Positions 39,675-50,746 of a stretch of 64,000 nt of DNA are shown here, in pieces. The stretch's first letter is position 1. Every line of letters starts with the position of its first letter. Under the pieces are notes generated by a model. It made no database searches. It was not told where the DNA came from and worked only from the letters and a program-made list of their open reading frames with translations. Source of the stretch: Onishia taeanensis (GTDB taxonomy: Bacteria; Pseudomonadota; Gammaproteobacteria; Pseudomonadales; Halomonadaceae); NCBI RefSeq assembly GCF_900100755.1, contig NZ_FNCI01000006.1, positions 62,001-126,000 of the forward strand, in the 5' to 3' direction. Both the position numbers and the translations under genes were made by a program.

Positions 39675-41927
39675 TCAGCCCCCCAGCCCACTCACCCGCA
39701 TCACTCTTCGCTGCGCCGCGTCCATCAGCTGGCCGCGGCCGGTTTCTGCCAGCGTCAGCCAGTGGCGGGCGCGGGTGATGCCGGTGTAGACCAGCTCCCG
39801 GGTGAGGATGGGGTTCGGGGCGTCGGGCAGTACCAGGGCGGCGTGGGTGAACTCCGAACCCTGGGACTTGTGCACCGTCATCGCGAACACCGTCTCCACC
39901 GATTGCAGGCGCGAGGGCAGCACCCACTTGATGCGGTCGGTGCCATCACCGGCGGGGAAGGCCACCCGCAGCAGGCGGCGGTTGGTTTCGCCATTCGCGG
40001 CGCTTGGACGCGGCATATCCAGGGTGATGCCGATATCGCCGTTCATCAGCCCCAGGCCGTAGTCGTTCTTGGTGACGAGCACCGGGCGGCCGGGGTACCA
40101 GCGCTGGCGGCCGTCCTGGCTGTCGATCAGCTTCTCCCGCTCCAGCGCCTGGCGCACCCGTTCGTTCAGGCCTTCCACGCCCCAGGGGCCGCGGCGCAAT
40201 GCGCACAGCAGTTGGAAGTCGCCGTGGGCTGCCAGCACGGCGCGGGCCCAGTCATCGAATGCTTCCTGAGTGGCGTCGTCGGTCGGGCGCCGCTCGGCCA
40301 TCACGCTAAGGAAGTGGCGATAGCCCACCGGTGGCGGCAGCGTTCCGTCGCGACTTAGTCGCCCCTGGCCGGCATGGGGAAAACGCTCGGGGCAGCCGGT
40401 CACTGCTAGGCGTGCCAGGCCGCGCTCGTCGTCGGCGGAAAGCTTCAGGTGCGAAAGGTCGGCGAAGCCGTGGTTGAGGGCGTCACCGATGGCTTTGCGC
40501 TTGTCGGCGGGCTCGGCTTCCAGATTGATGGCGGCGGCCAGCTGGCCGATGCCGCTATCTGCCGTGAAGCGGTGGCTGACGCGCAGCATGGCGATGGCCT
40601 GATCCAGCGGCTGGCCGTCGGCGTCCAGGGTGTTCTCGGGCAGCGGCTGGCCGGTGGCCTGGGCCAGCCACTCGGCGGTGGCCGGGGTGTAGTGGCCGCC
40701 TTCGGCCCGGGCGCACAGGTCGCCGAGCACGGAACCGGCCTCCACCGAGGCGAGCTGGTCCTTGTCGCCGAGCAGCACCAGCCGCGCCCAGGGCGGCAGC
40801 GCTTCGAGCATCGCGGCCATCATGCCCACGTCCACCATCGAGGCCTCGTCTACCACCAGCACGTCCAGCGGCAGCGGGTTGTGGCGGTCGTGGCGGAAGC
40901 GGCGGGTGTCAGGGCGCGAGCCGAGCAGCCGGTGCAGGGTGGAAACCTCCTTGGGAATCACCTCGCGCAGCCGCTCGGGGTCATCGGCCAGGCCGTTGAG
41001 GTTGAACCTGGCTACCTGGCCGGCGATGGACTCGTTAAGCCGCGCGGCGGCCTTGCCGGTGGGCGCGGCCAGGCGGATGCGCAGGGCCTGCTCTCTTGTA
41101 CCCTCACCTTCTCCGAAGGCTTGAGCCTGAAGCAGGGCGAGCAGGCGTACCACGGTGGTGGTCTTGCCGGTGCCGGGGCCGCCGGTGATTACCGCGAAGC
41201 GCGAGCGGCCGGCCAGGGCGCAGGCGGCCTTCTGCCAATCGATGGGTGCGGGCTGTGTCGGCTCGGGAAACAGTGCATCGAGAATCGGGCGAAGGCGGGC
41301 CGCGTCCGGGGCGTCGTCGTTGTCCGTTCCCCCGAGCCTTGCGACAATCCGGCTGTGAATATCCTGCTCGTGCTGCCAGTAGCGGCGCAGGTAGAGGCGT
41401 GGGCGCTCTCGGCTGCCCGCGAGCACCAGCGGCGTGCTGCCGGGGCCTTCGGCCACCAGCTCGGGCTGTGCCAGCGCCGCGCGCCAGGCGGCGAGGTCGA
41501 GCGCGGCCATCACCCGGCTGGGCAGCGGCGGCGGGTCTTCCAGGCTGTCGCCCTCCGGCGGCAGCGAGAGCGCCAGGTCCGGCGTTGCCAGCGTCTGGGC
41601 CAGGTCCAGGCAGACATGGCCACGGCCGAGCTGATGGCTGGCCAGTGCCGCTGCGAGCAATAGCAGAGGTGAGGCCTCACTCACTCCGCTTTCCTTATCA
41701 TTCCCGCTTTCGCGGTTCGCCTCACGATGCAGAAAGGCGGCGAAGGCGCGGTCCAGTGAGCGCAGCCAGCCGCGCTCCACCCAGCGGTCGAGCAGGGCGA
41801 ACAGCACCGCGTGATCGGCTAGCGCATTTTCGGGCGCTCTAATAAGCGCGTTTTCGGGCGCTTGAATAAGCGCGGTCTCCGGGGCGTCGGTAGTGATCGG
41901 GGAGGTGTTGGAAGATGTCGGCATCAT
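39675..41927 (-). CDS. recD: Exodeoxyribonuclease V alpha subunit RecD
   Basis: The 5'-3' helicase subunit of RecBCD, 750 residues. Walker A is FAVITGGPGTGKTTTVV with K255; VLVVDEASMVDVGMM is the DExx motif; FAMTVHKSQGSEFTHAALV and VYTGITRARHWLTL are the C-terminal helicase motifs. The start is ATG 41927, with AGGAGG 8 bases upstream and a 4-bp ATGA overlap with the recB stop. The N-terminus has a small tandem repeat (two near-identical ALI-APEN units), so the first ~45 residues are not conserved. The gene lies directly next to the cassette region at its 3' end. Confidence 0.95.
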   Translation of the reverse strand: MMPTSSNTSPITTDAPETALIQAPENALIRAPENALADHAVLFALLDRWVERGWLRSLDRAFAAFLHREANRESGNDKESGVSEASPLLLLAAALASHQLGRGHVCLDLAQTLATPDLALSLPPEGDSLEDPPPLPSRVMAALDLAAWRAALAQPELVAEGPGSTPLVLAGSRERPRLYLRRYWQHEQDIHSRIVARLGGTDNDDAPDAARLRPILDALFPEPTQPAPIDWQKAACALAGRSRFAVITGGPGTGKTTTVVRLLALLQAQAFGEGEGTREQALRIRLAAPTGKAAARLNESIAGQVARFNLNGLADDPERLREVIPKEVSTLHRLLGSRPDTRRFRHDRHNPLPLDVLVVDEASMVDVGMMAAMLEALPPWARLVLLGDKDQLASVEAGSVLGDLCARAEGGHYTPATAEWLAQATGQPLPENTLDADGQPLDQAIAMLRVSHRFTADSGIGQLAAAINLEAEPADKRKAIGDALNHGFADLSHLKLSADDERGLARLAVTGCPERFPHAGQGRLSRDGTLPPPVGYRHFLSVMAERRPTDDATQEAFDDWARAVLAAHGDFQLLCALRRGPWGVEGLNERVRQALEREKLIDSQDGRQRWYPGRPVLVTKNDYGLGLMNGDIGITLDMPRPSAANGETNRRLLRVAFPAGDGTDRIKWVLPSRLQSVETVFAMTVHKSQGSEFTHAALVLPDAPNPILTRELVYTGITRARHWLTLAETGRGQLMDAAQRRVMRVSGLGG

Positions 41928-44900
41928 GCGGCGGCCTCCTCGGCACTGAACAGGGCATCGAGCTCGAGGATCAGCTCGCTTGGCGGGCATTCGGCGTGCA
42001 CGCCGCGAGAGGGCGCGCGGGTGCCGCGCAGGAAGACGTAAAGCGCTCCGCCCAGATGGCGTTCGATATCGTAGTCCGGCAGCCGGGCTTTCAGCAGCCG
42101 GTGCAGGGCCAGCAGGTAGAGGCAGTACTGCACGTCGTAGCGCTTCTCAAGCACGGCATCGGCCATCGCCGCCTCGGTGTAGGCGGCATCGTCCGCGCCC
42201 AGGTGGTTGGACTTCCAGTCGAGCACATAGAAGCGCCCCTGGTGTTCCACCACCAGGTCGATAAAGCCCTTGAGCATACCGTTCAGCGTATCGGGCTCCA
42301 GCGCGGGCCTTGGGCGCCCACCGAGTGTGTGAGCGCTTACGAGGGCGTCCAGATTGCGGGTGTCGACCTTATGGGCGGCGAACCAGAATTCCAGCTCGAC
42401 GCGGTAGTCGGTGGCGCCGTTCAGGGCGGCGAGGCGCAGCGGTGCGGCCTCGCCATCGCCCGGGGCCGGCACTGGCAGCGGTGTGGTCAAAAGCTCCGGC
42501 AACCACTGCGAAAGCGCCTCGATCTGGCCTTCCCAGCCGCGACGGTTGGCGCGCCGGGCCAGGGTATCGGCGCGCAGCGCCTCGTCCTCGGCCACCTTGG
42601 CGAAGCCTTCTTCGCCGGCCCATTCCAGCAGGCCATGCAGGAAGGTGCCCGCCGAGGGCCCGCGGGGGAAGCGGTGAAGCGAGCCTTCGCTCACCGTGGC
42701 GGCGTTGGCATCGAAGGGCTCGTGGATCACCTCCATGGCCGTCGCCTCATCGGCGGTGGTGGGCTCGGGCGAGGGCTCGGCCTCGTCGGTGGCTTCTGCG
42801 TTGCCATCATCCGGGGTGGCGCCGGTACGCAGCGCCGAGTAGCTGGCGATCCACCAGTGCTCGCGGATCTTTCGGGTGGGCGCGCGGGCCTCACCCAGCG
42901 GCGTTTCATCGCTGGCGAGCTCCACCGGCGTGGCATCGGCCTCGGGAGCGTCCTGCACCGTGACTCTCTGGGCGCCATCGCCAGGGGTCTGGTCGGCCAG
43001 CGCTTCGAGGGCCGCTCGTAGGTTATCCGGCGTCAGCGTCTCGCCCCCGGCGATCAGATGACCAACGGCGCTGCGCTCAATGGCCTCCAACGGCGCCAGG
43101 CCGAGCCAGGTGGCGTGGCGGGCGCGGGTCAGGGCGACGTAGAGCTTGCGCAGATCCTCGCCCAGGCGCTCGTGGTCGGCGCGGGCGAGGGTCGCCTCGT
43201 CGGCGGACAGCGTCAGGCGCAGGTGGCCATCATCGTCGTGCCAGCGTAGCGGCAGGTCGCCGGCCTTTACCGGGCGGAAGGCGGCGATGAAGGGCAGGAA
43301 CACCAGCGGGTACTCCAGCCCCTTGGACTTGTGGATGGTCACGACCTGCACCAGGTCGGCGTCGCTCTCCAGGCGCAGGCGGTGGGTGTCGGACTGCGCC
43401 TGCGGGTGCGCGCGGGACTCGGCCAAAAAGCGCAGCAGGGCATGCTCGCCGTCGATCTCGGTGCTGGCCTCCTGCAGCAATTCGCCCAAATGGAGAAGGT
43501 CAGTGAGCCGTCGCTCGCCCTCGGGCACCGCCAGCAGACGGCCGGGTACCGCGAAGTCGGCCAGCAGCCGATGCAGCATGGGCAGCACGCCACGGCGCTG
43601 CCACTGGCGGTGGTAGTCGCGGAACTGCATCACCCGCGCCTCCCAGGCCAGCTCGTCCTGCTGGGGGCCGCCATTCAGGGCGTCGAGCTCGGCAAGCGAC
43701 AGCCCGAGGCTGGGTGTGGCCAGGGCGGCGCGCAGGCAGCGCTCGTCGTCCGGCGCGGCGCAGGCGGCCAGCCACACCTCCAGCTCGGCGGCGGCCTCGG
43801 TCTCGAACACGCCTTCCTTATCGGAGAGGTAAACGCTGCGGATGCCGCGGGCCAGCAGGGCGGCCCGGATGGCGCGAGCCTCGCCGGCGTTGTTGACCAG
43901 CACGGCCAGATCCGACGGCGCCAGCGGCTTAAGCGCTCCGTCTTGCTTGGTGTTCGTCTGGATAAAGCCCGTTTGACCGGCCTGGCCCTCGCGCAGAAGG
44001 CTGGCCATCTCGGTAGCGCAGCGCCCGGCCAGCTCGTGGAGGTAGGCCGACTTCGACAGGGCGTCTTCCGTGTTCAGATGCCAGAGCGTCAGCGCCGGCT
44101 GGGGCGCGCCGTGTCGGGTGAGGGCATCCTTCCTGCCGTTGGCGTCCACTGGGGCAAACGGCACCGGGTTGTCGTCGCCGCGCCTGAACAGGAAGGCGCC
44201 GGCGTCGCTCTGCTCACCATGTTCGAACACTCGGTTGACTGCCTCGACCATTGGCGTGGCGGAGCGGAAGTTGGTGCCCAGGGTGACGTGGCGGCCGGCG
44301 GTGTCGCGCCGGGCCTGAAGGTAGGTGTGAATATCGGCGCCGCGGAAGGCATAGATGGCCTGCTTGGGGTCGCCGATCAACAGCAATGCGCTTTCGTCAG
44401 CGCCCGAAGCCGCGCTTTTGTCAGCGCCCGAAGCCGCGCTCGTTTCACCGTCATCAGCGGCGCCACGATTCTGGGCCAGCTCATAGACGCGGGCGAACAG
44501 CCGGTATTGCACCGGGTCGGTGTCCTGGAATTCGTCGACCAGCGCGACCGGGAACTGCTCGCGGATGCGCTTGGCCAGGGTCTCGCCGGCCTCACCCGCG
44601 AAGGCGGCATCCAGCCGATGCAGCAGGTCGTCGGGGCCGAGCTCGGCGCGGCGGCGCTGCACGGTCTCGCGTCGCGCGGCCATCCAGTGCACGGCGTGGG
44701 CGAGCAGGTCGGCGAAGGGGTCGGGTAGCTCGGCGAGCTTGTCCGGCAGCGCTTCCAGGGCCTCCAACGCCGGCAGGATCGGTGCCCTGTCTTTTTCCCA
44801 AGAGTCAGCCTTCCATATCTCGGCGATGCCCTCGGGCGTCAGCCGCTTCCAGGCGGCATCGGTCAGCGCCGGCTTGGCCAGTTCCGGGTCATTCGCCCAG

Positions 44901-45982
44901 TCGCGTAGGGCGGCGAGCCAGTTGGCGCGGCTTCGGGCGTTGAGCTTCTGGCCGTTGAACGCCTTGCGTTTGGCGGCACCCTCGAGCAGTTCTTCCAGCT
45001 CGTCGAGCCAGGCCGGCCAAGGCGCCTTGAGCTCGGCCAGTGCCGCGGCGCGCTGCTCGCGGTAGTTGGCCAGTGCCTCGAAGGGCGGCGGTGCGGCGGG
45101 CAGGGCGCTCGCGTGAGTGCGCAGCCGGCCGGCGGTGTCGTTGAGGGTGTCCGGGGTGGTCCAGTAGCGGGCGATGATCTGCAGCGCCTCGGGGTCGAGG
45201 TCGTAGTAGAAGCTGCGCCAGTAGTCCCGGGCGATCTCCAGGTCCATCTCCGACTGGTCCAGCGACATTTCCAGGGCGAACAGGCTGCCGCTATCGAAGG
45301 CGTGCTCGCGCAGCATGCGGTGGCACCAGGCGTGGATAGTGGAGACGGCGGCCTCGTCCATCCATTCGGCGGCCAGCCGCAGGCGGCGGGCGCAGGTTGG
45401 CCAGCTCTCGCGGGGGTAGCTGTCGCGCAGGGCGATCAGCGGATCGCCGCCCGGCGGGTCGCCGCCCGGCGGATCGCTGCTGGGAGGCGCATCTTCTTCA
45501 GGTTGCGAGTTATCCACCGCCGGTTCGGCGAAGAGGTCGCCTGTCTCTTGCGGCGCTATGTCGGTGGCAGGTCCTCGCGGAGGCGCTGTGAATCCTTCCC
45601 TGGACGCTACATTCGACATCCCTGTCGAATGACCTCCGCTTTGACCTGCCCCCGGCGCCCCGTCTTCGTCGATTGGCTGGAAGGCGTCTGCTGCCTCGAC
45701 CAGCCGCGCGCGGATGCGGTCGCGCAGCTCCTGGGTGGCGGCGTTGGTGAAGGTGACCACCAGAATCTCCGGCGGCGTCAGCGGCCGGGGAAAGCTGGCC
45801 GCGTCGGCTTCGTGCTCTTTGTTTGAGAGTCTGGGACCAAGCACCAGGCGCAGGTAGAGCAGGGCGATGGTGAAGGTCTTGCCGGTACCGGCGCTGGCTT
45901 CGATCAGTCGGCTGCCGGTCAGCGGCAGAGCGACCGGGTCGAGGCGTGGGGTCTCGGCGGCCTGGGTGACGATATGGCTCAT
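41924..45982 (-). CDS. recB: Exodeoxyribonuclease V beta subunit RecB
   Basis: The 3'-5' helicase and nuclease subunit of RecBCD, 1352 residues, slightly longer than the E. coli protein (~1180). Walker A is [16 protein letters not shown] (residues 28-43). The nuclease active site is in FIDLVVEH...[10 protein letters not shown] (D ~1255, K ~1257). Extra length comes from low-complexity acidic/proline-rich inserts near residues 120-190 and 520-540, including two short in-frame duplications. It overlaps recC by 4 bp (ATGA) and recD by 4 bp, implying coupled translation. Double-strand-break repair and degradation of foreign DNA are its known roles. Confidence 0.95.
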   Translation of the reverse strand: MSHIVTQAAETPRLDPVALPLTGSRLIEASAGTGKTFTIALLYLRLVLGPRLSNKEHEADAASFPRPLTPPEILVVTFTNAATQELRDRIRARLVEAADAFQPIDEDGAPGAGQSGGHSTGMSNVASREGFTAPPRGPATDIAPQETGDLFAEPAVDNSQPEEDAPPSSDPPGGDPPGGDPLIALRDSYPRESWPTCARRLRLAAEWMDEAAVSTIHAWCHRMLREHAFDSGSLFALEMSLDQSEMDLEIARDYWRSFYYDLDPEALQIIARYWTTPDTLNDTAGRLRTHASALPAAPPPFEALANYREQRAAALAELKAPWPAWLDELEELLEGAAKRKAFNGQKLNARSRANWLAALRDWANDPELAKPALTDAAWKRLTPEGIAEIWKADSWEKDRAPILPALEALEALPDKLAELPDPFADLLAHAVHWMAARRETVQRRRAELGPDDLLHRLDAAFAGEAGETLAKRIREQFPVALVDEFQDTDPVQYRLFARVYELAQNRGAADDGETSAASGADKSAASGADESALLLIGDPKQAIYAFRGADIHTYLQARRDTAGRHVTLGTNFRSATPMVEAVNRVFEHGEQSDAGAFLFRRGDDNPVPFAPVDANGRKDALTRHGAPQPALTLWHLNTEDALSKSAYLHELAGRCATEMASLLREGQAGQTGFIQTNTKQDGALKPLAPSDLAVLVNNAGEARAIRAALLARGIRSVYLSDKEGVFETEAAAELEVWLAACAAPDDERCLRAALATPSLGLSLAELDALNGGPQQDELAWEARVMQFRDYHRQWQRRGVLPMLHRLLADFAVPGRLLAVPEGERRLTDLLHLGELLQEASTEIDGEHALLRFLAESRAHPQAQSDTHRLRLESDADLVQVVTIHKSKGLEYPLVFLPFIAAFRPVKAGDLPLRWHDDDGHLRLTLSADEATLARADHERLGEDLRKLYVALTRARHATWLGLAPLEAIERSAVGHLIAGGETLTPDNLRAALEALADQTPGDGAQRVTVQDAPEADATPVELASDETPLGEARAPTRKIREHWWIASYSALRTGATPDDGNAEATDEAEPSPEPTTADEATAMEVIHEPFDANAATVSEGSLHRFPRGPSAGTFLHGLLEWAGEEGFAKVAEDEALRADTLARRANRRGWEGQIEALSQWLPELLTTPLPVPAPGDGEAAPLRLAALNGATDYRVELEFWFAAHKVDTRNLDALVSAHTLGGRPRPALEPDTLNGMLKGFIDLVVEHQGRFYVLDWKSNHLGADDAAYTEAAMADAVLEKRYDVQYCLYLLALHRLLKARLPDYDIERHLGGALYVFLRGTRAPSRGVHAECPPSELILELDALFSAEEAAA

Positions 45983-48900
45983 TTTGTGCCTCCCTGGCCC
46001 TTGCCACCGTTCTTTTCGTTCTTTTTATCGCCGCCACCCTTGGCCTTTACGGCATCGTGTAGCGGGGCGTAGAGCGCATTCGTCAGCTCGGTAAAGTGCC
46101 GCCCGGCGGCCCGGTGGCGCACCAGGCATTCGAGGTCGCGCCACTGGCGGGCTAGATACGGGTCGCGGTCGCGCTCACCGGGCGTGTAGTCGTTGCCCTC
46201 GAACACCTGAATGGCGGCCTTCCAGGCTTTGAGGTCGGCTTCTTCTGCCTTGTCTGTCTGTGAAGAGCCTTCATCACCGAAAACCCGGGCCATAGCGCTC
46301 TCGTCGCCGCCCTTCTCGTGCCAGGCGAAGGCGGTATCCCGGGCCAGCGGCAGCGGGGCGGTCATGCCGGCGCGCCAGGCGCGGGCGATGGCCTCCAGAT
46401 GCTTGCGGGCGGTGTCGGCGTCCAGCGGTGCCAGGGTGCCGCCGCCGGCGCGGGAGATGAGCACCGTGGTCATGGGGCCAAGAGCGATCTGGCCGGCCAG
46501 ATGCGCGACCCAGGGGGCCAGCCAGTGCTTCCAGTTGTATTTGCCCTTGTTGACCAGGCTGCTGGTCATCAGCACCAGCCGGCAGCGCTCGCCTTCTTCG
46601 TTCTCGCGCAGGCCGTCCAGCCAGTCCTCCACGGCCAGCGTGCCTTCGTTGGTGGCCAGCTCCAGCGATACGGCGGCCGGCGTCTCCCAGGCGTGGGGCC
46701 AGGCTTCGAGCTGGTCGGCGTAGTCGCCAAGCACCTTGTCCAGCGGCTCGACCAGTTGCTCGCGCATCAGCTCGGCGAAGCCGCCCATGGCCAGGCGACC
46801 CTCGCGCGTGAGGCGCTCCAGGGTGTCGTGGATGGCCGGAGTCGGTGGTTCGGCTGCGTCCACGGCACGGCGCCCGGACTCGATCAGCGCCTGCTGAAGC
46901 TGCCAGTGGTCCAGGCCGTCCAGGGCGAAGGGTTCGTGGTCGGGGCTTTCCAGCGCTTCGCGCTCCAGGTAGACGCCGAGCCGGGTGGTGAAGAAGGCTT
47001 TGACCGGGTCCTTGAGAAAGCCGGAAAGGCGCGCCAGGGGCAGTGCCGTATCGATCTCTATCGGTGGTAGCTCGCCGTCGACGGCGGCTTCGGCAGATGG
47101 CCGGCCGGCGTGGATCGCTCTCCATTCATGGGCGTAGGTGTACAGGCCTCGCTCCCCCGTAAAGTAGTGCCTGCTGAACGGCTGTAGGGGATGCTCGGTG
47201 GTCAGGGCGTCGACCAGGGCCTGGCCGGCGTACTCGTCCACGCCTGCCAGTTCCCAGCCGGCGGCGAGGTGATCGCGCAGCTGGCCGAGCAGCACCGAGG
47301 GCGGGCGCGGCTCGTTGTCGTGAATGCTGCGGCCGACCCAACTGATCATCAGGCTGTCGCGGGCCGAGAGCAGTGCCTCGAGGAACAGGTAGCGGTCGTC
47401 CTCGCGGCGCGAGCGGTCGCCGGGGCGGTAGTCGCGGCCCATCAGGTCGATGTCCAGCGGGCGCTGCACGCGTGGGTATTCGCCGTCGTTCATGCCCAGC
47501 AGGCAGACGTGGCGGAAGGGGATGGCGCGCATCGGCATCAGGGTGGCGACGTTCACTGCGCCGGCCAGGAAGCGCTGGGAGAGGTTGGCCTCGTCGAGCT
47601 GGCCGAGCCAGTGCTCGCGCACCACCGAGAGCGGCAGCGCCTCATGAAGGCCGGCATCCTCGGTGGTCTCCTGCCAGTCTTCCAGCAGCTCGCCCAGGCG
47701 GTTGAGGGTGGCGAGATCGGCCTCGTCCTCGGCGGCGAAGCACTCGCTCAGCAGGTCGCGCAGGCGGCGGCACCAGGTGGCCACGTCGGCGGGCTCGGAG
47801 AGCGCGCGCCACTGGGCCTCTAGCGCGTCAAGCAGGTCCATCAGCGGGCCGGCCAGCGCCGCCTCCAGGCCGCCGATGTCACCAAACGGCTCGATGTTGT
47901 GCCAGGGACCGTCTGACGTATCGCCGACGGCATAACCCAATAGCACCCGGCGCAGGCCAAAGGCCCAAGTGTTGGCGGTGAGCCCGCCGGGCAGGTCGAG
48001 CCGGGCGCGCTGCTCGGCATTGAGCCCCCAGCGGATGCCGGCGCCTTCGATCCAGCGGCGCAGCACCGATAGGTCGTCGGCGGCCAGGCCGAAGCGCCCG
48101 CGCAGGGCGGGGACTTCCAGCAGGTCGAGCAGGTCACTGACCGTGAGCCGCGATTCCGGCAGATGCAGCAGCGCTTCCAGTGCCACCAGCAGCGGCTGAC
48201 GGTGGCGGCTGGTCTGGTCGGAGAGCGTGAAGGGAATGTGGCGCGGGTCGTCCTGAGGCAGGCGGCCGAATACCGCCTGCACGGCGGCGGCGTAGGTGTC
48301 GATGTCCGGCACCATCACCAGTACGTCTCGCGGGCGCAGCGTGGGGTCGGCGTCGAAGGCGGCCAGTAGCTGATCGTGAAGGATCTCGACCTCGCGCAGG
48401 GCGCTGTGAGCGACATGGAAGCGCAGGCTGTGATCCTGGGCCGGGTCTACCGCCGGCCAGGTGTCGCGGGTCTCCTGAGGCGGCCGCAGTTCGAGGATGT
48501 CATCCTGCAGTTGCTGCAGCAGCCCTGGGGTCTCATCTTCGGCGGGGGAGTCGAACAGATCGATACGCAGCGCCTCGGCGTCGAACAGCGCCCGGTAGGC
48601 GTCCTGGTCGTCGAATTCGTCGAGCAGGCGCAGATAGTCGCGGCCCTGCTTGCCCCAGGCGGCCAGCAGCGGCTGGGCGTGCAGGTGCAGCTGGGTGTCG
48701 TCGAGTTCGAGCGGCATGCCGGGGCGATGGCGCTGGCGCCGGCGGGCAGCCCGCAACAGGTCCTTGTGCTCGATGATGTCCGCCCAGTAGTGGCGGCAGG
48801 GGTTGTGCACGCAGAGCAGCACCTGGGTGACCCTCGACACCGCGGCCAGGGCCTCAAGTGTCTGGCGCGGCAGCGAGGAAATGCCGAATACCACTACCCG

Positions 48901-49635
48901 GCGCGGCAGCCCGGCGGGGCGCGTCTCTTTGTTCAGCGCGTCGGGCGTCAGTTCGCGGCAGGCTTCGAGGAAGCGGGTATGCACCCAGGCACGGCTGGTG
49001 GCGAGGCCGTTTTCGCCCAGTCCTTGAGAAATGTCATCGCGCAGCCGCCGCCACAGTGCCGGCTGCCAGCGCTGGTCCTCGGCGAGCGGCCGCGCCTGGC
49101 CGCGGGCGTCGATCAGCTCGTCGCGGCCCTCGGCCCAGGCGGCGAGCCAGTCGGCGCGGTAGACCTGGTACTGGTCGAACAGGTCGGCCAGACGCTCGGC
49201 GAGCTGGTGGCGCTTGCGCAGGTCATCGTCGTCGGCCAGGAAGCGCGCCAGAGGCGCGAAGGTGGCGTCATCGGTAAGTTCTGGCAGCAGGCGCATCAGC
49301 CGCCAGATCAGGCGCGGCTTGTCCAGGGGCGAGGCCGGTGGCACGGCCTCGGCCCCCAGCACTGCACGATAGGCCTGCCACAAGTAGCGGGCCGGCAGGG
49401 TGACGTCCATCGCCGCGGCGATGCCGGCCCCGGCGGGCGGGTCGGCTGCCAGCGCCAGCTTCAGCCACTGGCTGATGCCATTGCTCTGCACCAGAATCAC
49501 TTCGTCTTCCAGCGGCCCCAGCGGATGGGTCCGCAGCCATTCCACCGCCAGGTCGCGCAGCGTTTCCAGGCGGTTGCCGTGGATCACCATGAAGCCGGGG
49601 CTGAGCTCGGTTCCCTGAGAGAGACTAAGGGGCAT
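45979..49635 (-). CDS. recC: Exodeoxyribonuclease V gamma subunit RecC
   Basis: The 1218-residue RecC subunit, which holds RecB and RecD and recognises Chi. N-terminal FMVIHGNRLETLRDLAVEWLR and VQSNGISQWLKLALA are highly conserved; MPMRAIPFRHVCLLGMNDGEYPR and RSRREDDRYLFLEALLSARDSLMISWVGRSIHDN are further typical blocks. It is the first gene of the recC-recB-recD operon (minus strand), and the stop overlaps the recB start. The long antisense frames seen over this gene are GC-rich shadows. Confidence 0.95.
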   Translation of the reverse strand: MPLSLSQGTELSPGFMVIHGNRLETLRDLAVEWLRTHPLGPLEDEVILVQSNGISQWLKLALAADPPAGAGIAAAMDVTLPARYLWQAYRAVLGAEAVPPASPLDKPRLIWRLMRLLPELTDDATFAPLARFLADDDDLRKRHQLAERLADLFDQYQVYRADWLAAWAEGRDELIDARGQARPLAEDQRWQPALWRRLRDDISQGLGENGLATSRAWVHTRFLEACRELTPDALNKETRPAGLPRRVVVFGISSLPRQTLEALAAVSRVTQVLLCVHNPCRHYWADIIEHKDLLRAARRRQRHRPGMPLELDDTQLHLHAQPLLAAWGKQGRDYLRLLDEFDDQDAYRALFDAEALRIDLFDSPAEDETPGLLQQLQDDILELRPPQETRDTWPAVDPAQDHSLRFHVAHSALREVEILHDQLLAAFDADPTLRPRDVLVMVPDIDTYAAAVQAVFGRLPQDDPRHIPFTLSDQTSRHRQPLLVALEALLHLPESRLTVSDLLDLLEVPALRGRFGLAADDLSVLRRWIEGAGIRWGLNAEQRARLDLPGGLTANTWAFGLRRVLLGYAVGDTSDGPWHNIEPFGDIGGLEAALAGPLMDLLDALEAQWRALSEPADVATWCRRLRDLLSECFAAEDEADLATLNRLGELLEDWQETTEDAGLHEALPLSVVREHWLGQLDEANLSQRFLAGAVNVATLMPMRAIPFRHVCLLGMNDGEYPRVQRPLDIDLMGRDYRPGDRSRREDDRYLFLEALLSARDSLMISWVGRSIHDNEPRPPSVLLGQLRDHLAAGWELAGVDEYAGQALVDALTTEHPLQPFSRHYFTGERGLYTYAHEWRAIHAGRPSAEAAVDGELPPIEIDTALPLARLSGFLKDPVKAFFTTRLGVYLEREALESPDHEPFALDGLDHWQLQQALIESGRRAVDAAEPPTPAIHDTLERLTREGRLAMGGFAELMREQLVEPLDKVLGDYADQLEAWPHAWETPAAVSLELATNEGTLAVEDWLDGLRENEEGERCRLVLMTSSLVNKGKYNWKHWLAPWVAHLAGQIALGPMTTVLISRAGGGTLAPLDADTARKHLEAIARAWRAGMTAPLPLARDTAFAWHEKGGDESAMARVFGDEGSSQTDKAEEADLKAWKAAIQVFEGNDYTPGERDRDPYLARQWRDLECLVRHRAAGRHFTELTNALYAPLHDAVKAKGGGDKKNEKNGGKGQGGTK

Positions 49636-49828
49636 GGCGATTCCTTCGCGGCGGTGAGACGGAGGTCAATGGTGCCGTAAATCGCCGGGGGTATGAAGCG
49701 GGGCGAGTTTCGGATGAACATCAACGCTGGCTAGGCGTCGAGAAGGCATGCCTGCATTGCCTGGCGAGCCTAGCGCGTGAGCGACGTTTTTCACCTGCTT
49801 TTTTCTCAAACTGACCGGGAGTCCCCTC

Positions 49829-50158
49829 ATGAGCCCATCGAAGCCACTGACTACGCCGGATGGCCGCTACATCGTGGTTCGAGGCCGGCTGTGGCGGTGC
49901 ACGAATCCCGATCTTCCCGAGGTGGAACGTCAGCACTGGGTACAGCGCCTGATGGGGGCACGACGCAGCGTGGCACAGGCGAAGCGTGAGCGGGACGCTG
50001 AGCTCGAACGCAAGGCTCGCGATCAGGTCGATGAGGCCAAGCGAGCACTGGGCGAGCGCGGGCCGGTGTGGTGGCAGGATGGAGCCCCGGACTATACCCA
50101 GTGCAAGGTGGAGAACACGCCCTATGCTGATTGGTATGTGGCGCTGGAGCGCACTTGA
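49829..50158 (+). CDS. Conserved hypothetical protein
   Basis: A 109-residue soluble protein with a conserved N-terminus (TTPDGRYIVVRGRLWRCTNPDLPE) and a charged helical middle. Related short proteins seem common in proteobacteria, but no function is known. A good frame with little competition from other frames. It lies 24 bases before the phosphoesterase gene and may be in the same transcript. Confidence 0.7.
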   Translation: MSPSKPLTTPDGRYIVVRGRLWRCTNPDLPEVERQHWVQRLMGARRSVAQAKRERDAELERKARDQVDEAKRALGERGPVWWQDGAPDYTQCKVENTPYADWYVALERT

Positions 50159-50181
50159 ATTGTCTGACGGGACGCGGATGC

Positions 50182-50682
50182 ATGGATAACGATCACGTTG
50201 AGCTAGATACTTCTACCGACGTCCCTATCGGTGTGATCGCTGACACCCATGGCACGCTGCGCGATGAGGCGCTCTCGATGCTCGAGGGCTGTGGACTGAT
50301 CCTGCATCTCGGCGACGTGGGGAGTCGCGACCGTGATGCGGCGATCCTCTCGCGGCTGGAGGAACTGGCGCCGGTGTTCGCCGTGCGCGGCAACGTCGAC
50401 ACGGCGGACTGGGCCGAGGGGATTCCCTGGTACCGCGATCTCACGGTTAACGGCTGGCGCTTGCATCTGGTGCACGACATCGCCGATTTCGATGCCGATA
50501 CGCCATGCGATGCCGTACTCCACGGCCATTCCCACAAGGCGCGCAACGAGTGGCGCGACGGCCGGCTGCTGTTCAATCCTGGCGGCGCCGGCCGGCGCCG
50601 CTTCTCGCTGCCGCTGACGCTTGGCAAGCTGTGGGCCGATGCTTCGGCCCTGCGCGGCGCCATTCTGCATCTGCCGCTGTAG
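50182..50682 (+). CDS. Metallophosphoesterase (YfcE/MJ0936-like)
   Basis: A 166-residue single-domain enzyme with the complete metal-binding set: GVIADTHGTL, LHLGDVGS, RGNVDTAD, HDI and HGHSHKA. The YfcE/MJ0936 group hydrolyses cyclic or linear phosphodiesters; the natural substrate is open. ATG 50182 has only a weak ribosome site; the frame extends to 50131 without better evidence. Confidence 0.85.
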   Translation: MDNDHVELDTSTDVPIGVIADTHGTLRDEALSMLEGCGLILHLGDVGSRDRDAAILSRLEELAPVFAVRGNVDTADWAEGIPWYRDLTVNGWRLHLVHDIADFDADTPCDAVLHGHSHKARNEWRDGRLLFNPGGAGRRRFSLPLTLGKLWADASALRGAILHLPL

Positions 50683-50746
50683 CCGTCACCTCCCGTGGCG
50701 ATGCCTCGCCTTCTCGCCGACAGGTGCCTATTGGGGCGGCAGACCC

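Noticed and set aside
40449-41663. 404-codon plus-strand frame over recD
   Set aside because: It is antisense to a well-conserved helicase gene in GC-rich DNA; repeated V/G/A/H composition and no family signature mark it as a shadow.
43331-44728. 465-codon plus-strand frame over recB
   Set aside because: Antisense shadow of recB; no start signal or recognisable domain.
48376-49680. 434-codon plus-strand frame over recC
   Set aside because: Antisense shadow of recC with low-complexity G/V/A/Q composition.
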